Both the position numbers and the translations under genes were made by a program. Positions 26,538 through 35,767 of a stretch of DNA of 64,000 nt are shown one piece after another. Each line of letters starts with the position of its first letter. The first letter of the stretch is position 1. The stretch covers positions 992,001 through 1,056,000 of the forward strand of contig CAWDSH010000001.1 of assembly GCA_963804865.1 (NCBI GenBank). Reading direction: 5' to 3'. The DNA is from CAVVEQ01 sp963804865 (GTDB lineage Bacteria > Chloroflexota > Anaerolineae > Anaerolineales > Anaerolineaceae). A model generated the notes under the pieces. It worked only from the letters and a program-made list of their open reading frames with translations. It was not told the origin of the DNA and made no database searches.

Positions 26538-28050
26538 ATGAAACCACGGATTCCTTGTCACCTTTCTATTGCTAAGCCTTTTTATGGCTGGTTGCTTCCG
26601 TATTCGGTCATTAACCACCCATCCGGATGGTGAGGACATCGTAAACCCGAATTTGGAAGAAGGATCAGCATCGCAGTTATACGATCCCATTCGCGATCCT
26701 TCCGGACCAATGAGTTCACCATCGCCAGATGATCCACATCCTCTTCCTACCTTGCGAACAACTGGAACTGAATACACGGTGCAGTATGGCGATTCTCTTG
26801 AAGCAATCGCGATGACATTTGGTGTAGATGTAAATGCCCTCATCGCAGCCAATCAACCCATAGACTCGAATAACCTGGAAGTTGGTCGAGTTTTATCGAT
26901 ACCGGTTCCCTTCCCCTTACCCACAGGCCCTGCAACCAAGATCATCCCTGATTCCGAGCTGGTTTATGGACCGGCAAGTGCGGGGTTCGCTTTTCCAGCG
27001 CTCATAAAACTTGCGAATGGATATCTCAGCCATTATTCCGAAATAGTGGATGGAGAATTAATCGATGGGTCAGGTATCCTTGATCGGGTGAGCAGGGAAA
27101 ACTCGGTCAATCCCCGCGTGATGCTTGCAGTGCTCGAATATACCAGTGGCTGGCTGACACAACCCTCACCCCAAGCTGAAACGCTTGAATACCCCATCCG
27201 GTATTATGATCCCAATCACAAAGGTTTGTACTTCCAGCTTACTTTTGCTGCCAATGAATTGAACCGGGGCTATTACCTTCATAAAATCAATGCTCTATCC
27301 TACTGGGTGTTGGCGGATGGGAGTGTCGTGCCTTTGGCACCGGAGATAAATTCCGGGACAGCTGGAATTCAAAATCTCATGGGTCATCTTTATGGCTATT
27401 CCGGTTGGCTTGAGGCGATTGGCAATAAAGGAGTCCTGGCTACCTTTCAAATGATTTTTGGGAATCCATTCGATTTCAGTATAGAACCCCTGGTTCCCAC
27501 AGATCTTGAACAACCTGCAATGCAGCTGCCTTTCGAAACCGATGCCGTGTGGTCTTTTACCAGCGGACCACATGGCGGATGGGCTGATGGATCTGCATGG
27601 GCTGCCCTTGATTTCGCGCCCCCGGGCTACGCATTGGGTTGCGTATCAAGTGATGAATGGGTTGTAGCCGCTGCGGACGGCATGATCACCCATGCAATTA
27701 ATGGCCTAGTAATTCAAGACCTGGATGGAGACGGATGGGAACAAACCGGCTGGTCAATTGTCTATATGCATGTTGAATCGCGGGATAGAGTTCCTGCAGG
27801 GACATTTGTGGAAAGTGGAGAACTGATTGGTCATCCTTCGTGTGAAGGAGGATTTTCGAACGGGACTCATGTCCATATTGCCCGGCGATACAATGGCGAA
27901 TGGATTTCTGCCGATGGCTCCCTGCCATTCAACCTGGATGGATGGATTTCTCAGGGAAATGGCATTGAATATGATGGATTTTTGATTAGAGAAGGAGTAA
28001 CAGTTGAAGCCTGGGATGCGCGCTTACCTGAAAACCAAATTCAACGCTAA
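26538..28050 (+). CDS. LysM-M23 peptidase lipoprotein A (frame break near 26544)
   Basis: Domain order: lipoprotein signal, polar/Pro linker, LysM (YTVQYGDSLEAIAMTFGVDV, about residues 75-120), a middle domain of about 200 residues (VNPRVMLAVLEYTSGWL and GLYFQLTFAANELNRGYY), and an M23 domain (ALDFAPPGYALGC and NGTHVHIARRYNGEW). The frame opens without a proper start. Dropping one C at 26544-26545 joins ATG 26538 to HGFLVTFLLLSLFMAGC, a clean lipobox. M23 enzymes cut peptidoglycan cross-links or peptide stems. The usual H-x3-D is stretched to H-x12-D here. It is the first of three tandem paralogues. Confidence 0.78.
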
Positions 28051-29677
28051 GACACTGGCGCTCTGCCTGCCCATAGCGGCATTGGTTATCAGCCAGCTTG
28101 CCTGTTCGCGGAGTTACTACAGCGCCGCTGATCTCACTGCGACTGCAGTATCAAGCGTGCTGCATGGTGATGCCACCCTCCCTCCGCCTCCCTTCCTTCC
28201 CAGCCCGACACCCTCCGCTCAACCTGGGCTGAATGACCCGTTTGAGGAAAATGATCTTGTTGATGATAATTCTCCATTCCTGGAAACTGAAAAAACACCG
28301 GAATCCGTTCTTCCCACACCTGCTTCTACAATGGAGCCGGTTTCAAATATTCTCACACCTCCGCCTCCAACTTTATATTATTCACAATCAGGAGATACAT
28401 TGCCGGCGGTCGCCTCGCGTTTTGGTGTAGTTAAAGAGGAGATCACATCTCCCCAGTTGGTTCCTTCAACCGGGCTGATCCAACCTGGAACCCTTCTGGT
28501 TGTCCCTTCCGAGTTGGGTACCACAGGTCCTTCAGAAGTTGCCATGCCGGATAGTGAAGTTGTGTATTCACCATCTGCATTGGATTTCGATATCGAGACC
28601 TTCGTGAAGGATTCCGGTGGTTATCTCAATAAATACCGCGAATACCTGGTCAGCGGCTGGTACTCGGGTGCTCAAGTTGTCAAACTGGTAGCCATAGAAA
28701 ACTCAATAAACCCACGGTTGCTGCTCGCCATTTTACAATATCAAAGTAATTGGGTGTATGGAACTCCTGATACTCTGGCGAAAATCGATTACCCGATGGG
28801 GAACGTCAACTTTAATAAAAAGGGGTTGTATCAGCAGTTATCCTGGGCAGTATCGCAACTTTCCGTTGGGTATTATGGTTGGCGAGCTGGATTAATCAGC
28901 CAGCTTGAATTTAAGGATGGAAAAACCATTCGTATGGCTCCGGGTTTAAATGCCGGTACAGCAGCAATGCAAAACCTTTTTTCAAAACTAATCGATTCAC
29001 CGGATCGTTGGGCTGGTGCACTTTATGGTACCGATAGTCTGCCCCAACTCTATAAGGAGATGTTTGGCGATCCCTGGGCACGAGCTCAAACAGTTGAACC
29101 TCTTTATCCACAAAACCTTGTGCAACCTTCCCTGGACCTGCCATTTATCGATGGGCATACCTGGAGTTTCTCGGGCGGGCCGCATTCAGCCTGGGGTCCC
29201 GATGGTGCTCTTGCGGCACTGGATTTTGCCCCGATGAGCATGGAATCAGGTTGCGTTGAATCAAAAGAATGGGTCACTGCATCCGCTGCAGGTCTGGTCG
29301 TGCGTGCCGAAAATGGATCATTACTGGTGGATATGGACGGTGATGGGCGTGAACAAACAGGTTGGGTGATGCTGTATATGCATGTCTCAACCAAAGACAG
29401 GGTCTCCGTTGGGTCATGGGTGGATACCGGCGATCGCCTAGGACACCCTTCCTGTGAAGGTGGTGTTGTCACCGGCACGCATGTCCATATCGCTCGTAAA
29501 TACAATGGCGAATGGATCCTTGCTGATGGCCCGCTTCCTTTCACACTCAGTGGTTGGACGGCATATGCCGGAAATACCAGTTATGAAGGGGAACTGAGGA
29601 AAGACGCTGAAACCGTATTGGCACTTCCCAATGGTTCTCACCAAACGCTCATAACAAAAATTGGCAGGATGCCTTAA
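28016..29677 (+). CDS. LysM-M23 peptidase lipoprotein B
   Basis: About 553 residues from ATG 28016, which overlaps the end of copy A by 35 nt. The signal has lipobox SQLAC, then a long Pro/Thr linker and a divergent LysM (YYSQSGDTLPAVASRFGVVK). The shared middle domain follows (INPRLLLAILQYQSNWVYG and KGLYQQLSWAVSQLSVGYYG). The M23 part has PHSAWGPDGALAALDFAP and THVHIARKYNGEWILADG. Like its neighbours it would sit on the outer face of the membrane facing the cell wall or periplasm. Divergence from copies A and C is large in the linker and low in the M23 core. Confidence 0.85.
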   Translation: MRAYLKTKFNAKTLALCLPIAALVISQLACSRSYYSAADLTATAVSSVLHGDATLPPPPFLPSPTPSAQPGLNDPFEENDLVDDNSPFLETEKTPESVLPTPASTMEPVSNILTPPPPTLYYSQSGDTLPAVASRFGVVKEEITSPQLVPSTGLIQPGTLLVVPSELGTTGPSEVAMPDSEVVYSPSALDFDIETFVKDSGGYLNKYREYLVSGWYSGAQVVKLVAIENSINPRLLLAILQYQSNWVYGTPDTLAKIDYPMGNVNFNKKGLYQQLSWAVSQLSVGYYGWRAGLISQLEFKDGKTIRMAPGLNAGTAAMQNLFSKLIDSPDRWAGALYGTDSLPQLYKEMFGDPWARAQTVEPLYPQNLVQPSLDLPFIDGHTWSFSGGPHSAWGPDGALAALDFAPMSMESGCVESKEWVTASAAGLVVRAENGSLLVDMDGDGREQTGWVMLYMHVSTKDRVSVGSWVDTGDRLGHPSCEGGVVTGTHVHIARKYNGEWILADGPLPFTLSGWTAYAGNTSYEGELRKDAETVLALPNGSHQTLITKIGRMP

Positions 29678-29690
29678 AATTAGGCATCGG

Positions 29691-31160
29691 ATGAAAACAT
29701 TTATTGTAAAACATCTTGCCCTCTCAGGAGCATGTATCATGCTCCTTAATTCTGCCTGCCAGCCTCTATCCACGTCACCCTCAGCAACGACCATATTACC
29801 TCCCACGCCCACCGTGGTGCTACCCACTCCGATGCCCACACGCCCGCATTACGCACCTGGTGAGCTGGTGGATTACATCGCGCAGTCGGGAGACACATTA
29901 CCAGCGCTCGCTTCACATTTCAATACAACTGAAGCGGAAATTAGAGAAGCAAATCCCATTCTTCCATCCCGTGTTACCACACTCCCGATGGGATTACCGA
30001 TGCAGATCCCCATTTATTATGAAGCACTTTGGGGATCACCGTATCAGATCATTCCAGACGCCTTATTTGTAAACGGACCTGAACAAATAGATTTTGATAC
30101 AGTTGCCTTCGTAAATCAAACCCATGGCTGGTTGAAAAACCATCGCGAATATGCAGGAGATGAATGGCGACAAGGTGGTGAACTGGTGGATTATATAGCC
30201 ACCCAGTTCAGCTTAAGCCCGCGCCTCCTACTAGCCATCCTTGAATACCAAACGCATGCTTTGAGCGATCCTGGCGGATACCCTTTCACGGACTACCCTT
30301 TGGGTTATGAAGATATGTATCATAAAGGTTTAAATAACCAACTGGTCTGGGCCGCCAATGCCCTCAATAACGGGTATTACGCTTGGCGCGCTGGACGATT
30401 AAAAGAGATCGAGTTGATAGATGGTTCCCTGGAGGTGCTTGATCCCTGGCAAAACGCAGCCAGTGTGGGAATTCATTATTATTTTTCCCAGGTATTGGAG
30501 CACAACTTATATATATTGGCTATCAGCGGATTAGGATTGGCGCAGACCTATCGTGATCTCTTTAACGATCCATGGTCCGCGGATCTCCAATTGATCCCGG
30601 GCAGCCTTGAACAACCTGAAATGCTGTTCCCCTTTCCGGGAGGTCACTTATGGGCATTCACCGGAGGACCGCACACCGGTTGGGGAGCAGGTGAACCGAT
30701 GGCCGCTCTTGATTTTGCTCCGCCAAGTGTGGTGGGAGGTTGCATCGAGGCTGAAGAATACGCCACAGCACTGGCAGGCGGGATTCTTGCCAGGGTGAGT
30801 CCCGCTAGTGCTGTTCTTGATCTGGATGGTGATGGTGATGAACGAACTGGATGGGTTGTCTATTACTTGCACTTGGCATCCACTTCCATTGTTCCACAAG
30901 GAAGCATCTTGAAAGCAGGCGACGCCATCGGAAAGCCATCCTGTGAAGGAGGCGATGCCACGGGGACGCATGTGCATATCGCGCGCAAATACAATGGGGA
31001 ATGGATCGCCGCAGATGGCGCACTTGCGTTTGATCTTGAAGGTTGGATAGCGCACAATGGCAAAAATCCTTACGAAGGGACTTTAACCAAATTGGGGAAG
31101 ATCATCACTGCGTGTATATGTTCAGATATTGATAGCCAAATTCAGGCAGGAGCAAAATGA
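29691..31160 (+). CDS. LysM-M23 peptidase lipoprotein C
   Basis: About 489 residues from ATG 29691, chosen for the signal MKTFIVKHLALSGACIMLLN with a following SAC lipobox; an earlier in-frame ATG at 29661 gives a charged start. The order is Thr/Pro linker, LysM (YIAQSGDTLPALASHFNTTE), middle domain (LSPRLLLAILEYQTHALSD and KGLNNQLVWAANALNNGYYA) and M23 (PHTGWGAGEPMAALDFAPP and GTHVHIARKYNGEWIAADG). It overlaps the MFS gene by 4 nt (ATGA), so the three peptidases and the exporter may share a transcript. Confidence 0.85.
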   Translation: MKTFIVKHLALSGACIMLLNSACQPLSTSPSATTILPPTPTVVLPTPMPTRPHYAPGELVDYIAQSGDTLPALASHFNTTEAEIREANPILPSRVTTLPMGLPMQIPIYYEALWGSPYQIIPDALFVNGPEQIDFDTVAFVNQTHGWLKNHREYAGDEWRQGGELVDYIATQFSLSPRLLLAILEYQTHALSDPGGYPFTDYPLGYEDMYHKGLNNQLVWAANALNNGYYAWRAGRLKEIELIDGSLEVLDPWQNAASVGIHYYFSQVLEHNLYILAISGLGLAQTYRDLFNDPWSADLQLIPGSLEQPEMLFPFPGGHLWAFTGGPHTGWGAGEPMAALDFAPPSVVGGCIEAEEYATALAGGILARVSPASAVLDLDGDGDERTGWVVYYLHLASTSIVPQGSILKAGDAIGKPSCEGGDATGTHVHIARKYNGEWIAADGALAFDLEGWIAHNGKNPYEGTLTKLGKIITACICSDIDSQIQAGAK

Positions 31161-32530
31161 ACACTGAGAAACAAACATCATTCCTTTCAAGTCTGAAACA
31201 CCCAACAGGAATGTTGGGTTTTACCTTTGTTTGGTTTGGCCAGATCATCTCGCTCATGGGCACAACCATGAGCGGTTTTGCTCTGGGAATCTGGGCATGG
31301 CAAGCTACCCAATCCGCAACCGCCATGGCTATCATCGGCATATGCAATTTCCTACCAGGCATTCTTTTCAGCCCCATCGCCGGTGCCCTGGTGGATCGAT
31401 GGAATCGTAAACTCGTGATGATGTTAAGCGACCTCGCTTCCGGATTGGTCACCGTTGGCATCCTGCTGCTGCACCACGCGGGAAACCTTGAAATCTGGCA
31501 CCTCTATGTTGGGGGAGTGATATCCGGCACATTCCAAGCTTTCCAATGGCCTGCTTATTCAGCTGCCATTTCCATCATGGTTCCCAAGAAACAATACACT
31601 CGCGCAGCCGGGATGATGTCGCTGGCGGAATGGGGATCGGGCATATTCTCCCCTGTGCTGGCAGGAGTTTTTCTTGGAACGATCGGCCTGGATGGCATTT
31701 TGGTCATCGATATCCTGACTTTCATCGTGGCAATTTCCGCCCTGCTCTGGATCTTTATCCCACAGGCAGAAAAATCTGAAGAGGGAGGACATGCCGAAAA
31801 AGGCATCCTCAGGGAATCTCTCTTCGGTTTCAAATATATTCTGAAAAGACCAAGCCTGTTGAATTTGCAGCTTGTTTTTGCTTCCGGGAACTTGATGTCC
31901 TCCTGGGCTGCAGTTCTCATCGCACCCATGATCCTGGGCAGAACTGGGAACTCCGCTTCAACATTGGGGATTGTGGAATCAGCCGGTGCGCTGGGAGGTA
32001 TTATTGGAAGCAGCCTAATCACTGCCTGGGGCGGCCCAAAACGCCGCATCAACGGAGTCCTTTTAGGCTGGGCAGGATCTGGCATGTTGGGTCTCACATT
32101 AATGGGATTGAGTTCAGCGATTCCATTCTGGCTGGCGGGATCATTTTTCTTTTCCTTTTTCGGCCCGATCGTCAATAGCTCAAACCAGGCTATTTGGCAA
32201 TCCAAGGTCCCACCAGATATCCAAGGCCGGGTGTTTTCCGTCCGCCGGGTTATCGCCCAGATCACTGGACCGCTGGGGATGATGATCGCTGGTCCAATGG
32301 CTGACAAGGTCTTTGAACCCCTGATGCTTTCATCAACAAGTTTATCCCAATCCCTGGGAAGGATTTTTGGAAACGCGATTGGTTCGGGAATGTCGATCCT
32401 GATTTTTCTTACTGGATCCATTACCACCATCGTTGGATTAGCAGCCTACCTTAATCCCCTGGTGCGTAATGTGGAGACCCTGCTTCCAGATCATGATCAG
32501 TTAAAAGAAAAGGATCTCAAAACCCCTTAA
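31157..32530 (+). CDS. Major facilitator superfamily exporter (MFS_3/EntS-like)
   Basis: 457 residues with about 12 membrane helices. Recognisable segments are FTFVWFGQIISLMGTTMSGF, the A-loop-like GALVDRWNRKLVMMLSDLAS after helix 2-3, and the repeat-half motif in SLITAWGGPKRRINGVLLGW. This is the pattern of the MFS_3 group (enterobactin or macrolide exporters). It would pump small molecules out using the proton gradient. Substrate is not predictable. It is coupled to the LysM-M23 gene by an ATGA overlap. Confidence 0.85.
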   Translation: MNTEKQTSFLSSLKHPTGMLGFTFVWFGQIISLMGTTMSGFALGIWAWQATQSATAMAIIGICNFLPGILFSPIAGALVDRWNRKLVMMLSDLASGLVTVGILLLHHAGNLEIWHLYVGGVISGTFQAFQWPAYSAAISIMVPKKQYTRAAGMMSLAEWGSGIFSPVLAGVFLGTIGLDGILVIDILTFIVAISALLWIFIPQAEKSEEGGHAEKGILRESLFGFKYILKRPSLLNLQLVFASGNLMSSWAAVLIAPMILGRTGNSASTLGIVESAGALGGIIGSSLITAWGGPKRRINGVLLGWAGSGMLGLTLMGLSSAIPFWLAGSFFFSFFGPIVNSSNQAIWQSKVPPDIQGRVFSVRRVIAQITGPLGMMIAGPMADKVFEPLMLSSTSLSQSLGRIFGNAIGSGMSILIFLTGSITTIVGLAAYLNPLVRNVETLLPDHDQLKEKDLKTP

Positions 32531-32543
32531 GGTATTGAGATCC
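32512..32543. terminator. Hairpin between convergent MFS and OsmC genes
   Basis: GGATCTCAA and TTGAGATCC form a perfect 9-bp stem around a 14-nt loop that itself contains CCTTAAGG. It spans the MFS stop codon and lies 17 nt from the OsmC stop. There is no clear U tract, so termination is only probable. Confidence 0.4.
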
Positions 32544-32560
32544 CAACCAAAATACTACCG

Positions 32561-32977
32561 TTAATTGCTAATCATAGTAATTATTTTCTCGATGGGAACC
32601 GCTTTTTTCAACATCGCTTGCGCTGAGCAATACTTGGTTTCAGATAATTCAACGGCTCTCTCGACGGAGGCCTGATCGATATTCCTCCCGCTGACCACAT
32701 ATTCAATAAATACTTTAGTAAATACTTTGGGATGTTCCGCTGCACGTTCCGCATGGACTTTCACTTCAAATCCAGTGACATCTTGGCGTTTCTTCGCCAG
32801 AATTGAGATCACATCCATCGCGGTACAGCCCGCCAAGCTAATTGCCATCAATTCCAGCGGGCGAAAGCCATCATCATCTCCGCCCAAATCGGAAGATGTC
32901 CCCAGGGGGATCGTGAATCCAGAGTCGGCAATGCCCTCAAAACTCAATCCTTTTTTCCAGGTAACTTTTGCATTCAT
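32561..32977 (-). CDS. OsmC/Ohr-family peroxide-stress protein
   Basis: 138 residues. The two redox cysteines are in MAISLAGCTAMDVISIL and TKYCSAQAMLKKAVP, and PLELMAISLAGC is the family signature. OsmC-type proteins reduce organic peroxides with dithiol partners. The gene lies 20 nt after the two-domain thioredoxin-like gene, a plausible reductant partner, and downstream of an ECF-sigma/anti-sigma pair. Confidence 0.9.
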   Translation of the reverse strand: MNAKVTWKKGLSFEGIADSGFTIPLGTSSDLGGDDDGFRPLELMAISLAGCTAMDVISILAKKRQDVTGFEVKVHAERAAEHPKVFTKVFIEYVVSGRNIDQASVERAVELSETKYCSAQAMLKKAVPIEKIITMISN

Positions 32978-32997
32978 ACTATTTCCTCTAATAATCT

Positions 32998-33660
32998 TTA
33001 TTTGAGAGCGGTCTGAATTTCAGTAACCATTTGTTCTGCGGGTGCCGCTCCGATCACATTACCTGCTCCGCCATTAATCACCGTGTGTGGCACGCCACTC
33101 ACATTGAATCGATCAGCAAGGTCCGGGTATTCCGAAGCCTCAACTGCCTCCGCAGTGATTAAAGGATTCTCCATTGCCATTCGATGTGCCAGTACGACTG
33201 CTTGAGGACAATAAGGACAAGTAGGTGTCACAAAAACCTGCAAATGCAGAGGTTTTTTTAGATCATTCAAAAAAACTCGTATCGATTCATCCAATCCGGA
33301 AACTTGAGAGGAAACCAATAAGATATCCTGGATCAATGAATTAAATTCATGCCCAGCTGGAATACCGTAGAAACGGATCCCATAGTCGATAAGTTCGCCA
33401 TTTTTTTCCGCCGCTATGACCAAACCGGGAGTCTTATCAATCCCAAACTTCCTGGAAAGATCAGCGTCGTCCTCAATATCATTTATTTCCAGGGAAATAT
33501 TGTTGGTGAGCGCTGCCACTTCTTCAAGTAATCGTTTTGTATCGTTACAGTACTCACAATTTTCATTGCCAATAAAAAGGAGAAGTTTTACGTTTCCCTT
33601 TAACTTGCCAAATACATCCAGCAATTGTTTTTCGATCTCATCACTCAATAACTTTATCAT
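32998..33660 (-). CDS. Two-domain thioredoxin/glutaredoxin-like protein (PDO-like)
   Basis: 220 residues made of two thioredoxin folds. The first has ENCEYCNDTKRLL (CEYC), the second TPTCPYCPQAVVLAH (CPYC), each followed by its cis-Pro loop (KTPGLVI and GVPHTVI). This is the layout of archaeal/bacterial protein disulfide oxidoreductases (TIGR02187 type). It should shuttle electrons or disulfides in the cytoplasm. A perfect palindrome overlaps its presumed -35 region, so it is probably regulated separately from the sigma gene. Confidence 0.87.
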   Translation of the reverse strand: MIKLLSDEIEKQLLDVFGKLKGNVKLLLFIGNENCEYCNDTKRLLEEVAALTNNISLEINDIEDDADLSRKFGIDKTPGLVIAAEKNGELIDYGIRFYGIPAGHEFNSLIQDILLVSSQVSGLDESIRVFLNDLKKPLHLQVFVTPTCPYCPQAVVLAHRMAMENPLITAEAVEASEYPDLADRFNVSGVPHTVINGGAGNVIGAAPAEQMVTEIQTALK

Positions 33661-33693
33661 ATGATAATCCTTATGATTATTGTTCTAAATTGA

Positions 33694-33711
33694 GATGACC
33701 AATTGGTCATC
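33694..33711. promoter_or_regulatory. 18-bp perfect palindrome, probable operator of the redox genes
   Basis: GATGACCAATTGGTCATC is fully self-complementary and lies 33 nt before the ATG of the two-domain thioredoxin gene, covering its TTGGTC -35 candidate. TGACC-n4-GGTCA half-sites are usual for TetR-family repressors. A second, weaker inverted repeat (GATAATC-CTTAT-GATTATT, from 33663) lies next to the start codon. No TetR gene is in the window. Confidence 0.55.
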
Positions 33712-33756
33712 AACCATTATTTAGATGCATGAAGGTGAAAAAAGATGCAAGCTCTA

Positions 33757-34014
33757 TTATGATTTATTATATTGGTCCAGGTGTAATTTCTTATATAACT
33801 TGCCCCTGGCTTTTGTGGGATATTCAATTTTTACATCAGCATCATGATATAGCTCTATGGTCCGTTTGGTTGTGTTGTAAACGATCCGGCAATTTTGACA
33901 CTCTTTGAGGTGTTGTTCGAGCTCAAAGCAAATTTCCGAACTTAGATCACCATCTATCATTTCGGATAATTGACTGAGCAGTCGCTTGCATTCACTTTTA
34001 TTTGATTCCATCAT
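33757..34014 (-). CDS. Zinc-finger anti-sigma factor (zf-HC2/ZAS)
   Basis: 85 residues. The H-x3-C-x2-C zinc motif is in ELEQHLKECQNCRIVYN, preceded by an N-terminal helix (LLSQLSEMIDGDLSSEICF). There is no membrane segment, so it is a soluble ZAS protein. It starts 1 nt after the ECF sigma gene and is its expected inhibitor. In relatives such as RsrA oxidation of the cysteines frees the sigma factor, which would suit the downstream thiol genes. Confidence 0.88.
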   Translation of the reverse strand: MMESNKSECKRLLSQLSEMIDGDLSSEICFELEQHLKECQNCRIVYNTTKRTIELYHDADVKIEYPTKARGKLYKKLHLDQYNKS

Positions 34015-34015
34015 C

Positions 34016-34621
34016 TCACACCACCTGGCTCATTCGTTCCCCAAAATATGCACTCAGATCCTCGCGCAATTTCAGGCGGGCCCGCAGTAAACGGGTTTTA
34101 ACAGTAACTTCGTTCAATTGCAGCATTTCTGCTGTTTCTTGAATGGAAAAACCATGAATATCACGTAATATGAATACCGATTTTAGATTTGGTGATAATC
34201 GTGATATTGCCATATCCAGATGCTTACGTGATTCGGAACTCAACATCTCCCCCTCTGGAAGGCAGCACCAATCTTTAATCTGCACCGGTGCCTGGATTCC
34301 ACTTTCATCGTCTTGATCTTCATCGATGGAAACGAGATTCAGTTGTTTTCTTCGCAAGACCATGAGCGATTCATTCACAGCAATCCTAAATAGCCACGTT
34401 GATAAACTGGATCGACCTTCAAAAGACGGTAATGCTTTCATAGCCTTGATGAACGTCTCCTGGGTGATATCTTCCGCATCCTGTGGGGTTCCCATCATCC
34501 TTAGGGAAAGCCTATATATTGGATCCAAAAATCTCTCAATCATGCGGGCGATCTCGTTTTTATCACCAGCGCGTAATGCATCGATAGAGAGTTTCTCGCC
34601 CTCATCATTTTTAGTATTCAT
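34016..34621 (-). CDS. ECF-type RNA polymerase sigma factor
   Basis: 201 residues. Region 2 contains YRLSLRMMGTPQDAEDITQE and TFIKAMKALPSFEGRSSLST; region 4 contains LSPNLKSVFILRDIHGFSIQ with the HTH ETAEMLQLNEVTVKTRLLRA. A linker of about 45 residues separates them. It directs RNA polymerase to a stress regulon and is paired with the zf-HC2 anti-sigma factor immediately downstream. Confidence 0.92.
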   Translation of the reverse strand: MNTKNDEGEKLSIDALRAGDKNEIARMIERFLDPIYRLSLRMMGTPQDAEDITQETFIKAMKALPSFEGRSSLSTWLFRIAVNESLMVLRRKQLNLVSIDEDQDDESGIQAPVQIKDWCCLPEGEMLSSESRKHLDMAISRLSPNLKSVFILRDIHGFSIQETAEMLQLNEVTVKTRLLRARLKLREDLSAYFGERMSQVV

Positions 34622-34657
34622 TTAGATGCAAATCCATCCTACAAGTGACATTTATGA

Positions 34658-35722
34658 TCAGGAAAGCGGCCAAGTTGGTAAAACATCCACGTCCAACGAA
34701 TCAACATATCCGTAGGCATACCTGTAGTAACCTGCAGAAGCAATCATGACCGCATTGTCCGTACAAAATGCGAGCGGTGGTATATGAACCTTATATTCTT
34801 TCTGGTTTTGAAAAGAATCCCGAAGCGCTTTATTGGCGGAAACTCCACCTGCTACCACAATCTCTTTAACGCCATATTTATGGGCTGCTTCCATGGTTTT
34901 TGTAAAAAGGACATCCACCACAGCTGCCTGGAAACTGGCTGCGAGATCCTCCACCGGAATAGGTTGATTCTCTTCTTCCATCTTCCGAACAACACGCAAT
35001 ACGGCTGTCTTTAAACCACTAAAGGAGAAATCCCAAGTGCCTTCCATACGGGCACGGGGAAAAGAAAATGCTTTTGGATCACCAATTACAGAAACTTTTT
35101 GAATGGAAGGTCCACCGGGATAAGGCAGATTCAAAAGACGCGCCACTTTATCAAAAGCTTCTCCGGAAGCATCATCGGTTGTAGCGCCTAATCGCTTATA
35201 GGAGAGATGATCATCCATCAAGTTTAATTCTGTATGCCCACCGGATACCAGCAATGCCATCAGAGGAAATTTAGGCGCTGGGGGTGGTTCTTTTATTTCT
35301 GCTGAATGGACCCATGAAGAATAGATATGTCCTTCCAGATGATTGACCCCGATCAACGGTAGTCCTCTACCCAGGCTGATACCTTTGGCCATGTTCATGC
35401 CAACCACAAGCGATCCTGCGAGACCTGGACCTCGAGTCACTGCAACAGCATCGATGTCAGCAAATCCCAGGTGCGCTTCCTGAAGTGCTTGATCAACCAC
35501 AGCCGATATGGTGAGAATGTGCTGCCGGGATGCTACTTCCGGGAAAACACCGCCATACTTCTTATGCAAATCGATCTGACTTGCCACCACGTTCGATAAC
35601 ATGCTGCGCCCGTTTTCAACCACGGCTGCTGCTGTTTCGTCACATGATGTTTCAATTCCCAAAATCCTAGCTGCGGGAAATTTGTCAGGTTTCTGCGGGA
35701 GAGTTTCTTGTGATGGTGACAT
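34658..35722 (-). CDS. tsaD: tRNA N6-threonylcarbamoyladenosine transferase TsaD
   Basis: 354 residues of the Kae1/TsaD/Gcp family. It starts ILGIETSCDETAAAVVE and has the metal-binding VNHLEGHIYSSW (H-x3-H), the nucleotide strand LLVSGGHTELNLM, and VVAGGVSANKALRDSF near the end. It transfers the threonylcarbamoyl group to A37 of ANN-decoding tRNAs together with TsaB/TsaE. A GGTAAAAT candidate -10 lies at 35732-35739, so the transcript leader would be very short. Confidence 0.95.
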   Translation of the reverse strand: MSPSQETLPQKPDKFPAARILGIETSCDETAAAVVENGRSMLSNVVASQIDLHKKYGGVFPEVASRQHILTISAVVDQALQEAHLGFADIDAVAVTRGPGLAGSLVVGMNMAKGISLGRGLPLIGVNHLEGHIYSSWVHSAEIKEPPPAPKFPLMALLVSGGHTELNLMDDHLSYKRLGATTDDASGEAFDKVARLLNLPYPGGPSIQKVSVIGDPKAFSFPRARMEGTWDFSFSGLKTAVLRVVRKMEEENQPIPVEDLAASFQAAVVDVLFTKTMEAAHKYGVKEIVVAGGVSANKALRDSFQNQKEYKVHIPPLAFCTDNAVMIASAGYYRYAYGYVDSLDVDVLPTWPLS

Positions 35723-35767
35723 CAGACCCTCATTTTACCTTGAAATATTTACAAGGTCGCAGCTTTT

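Noticed and set aside
31555..32430. 291-residue minus-strand ORF opposite the MFS gene
   Set aside because: The sequence is rich in Pro, Ser and Arg without any fold pattern. It is the antisense shadow of a membrane protein gene.
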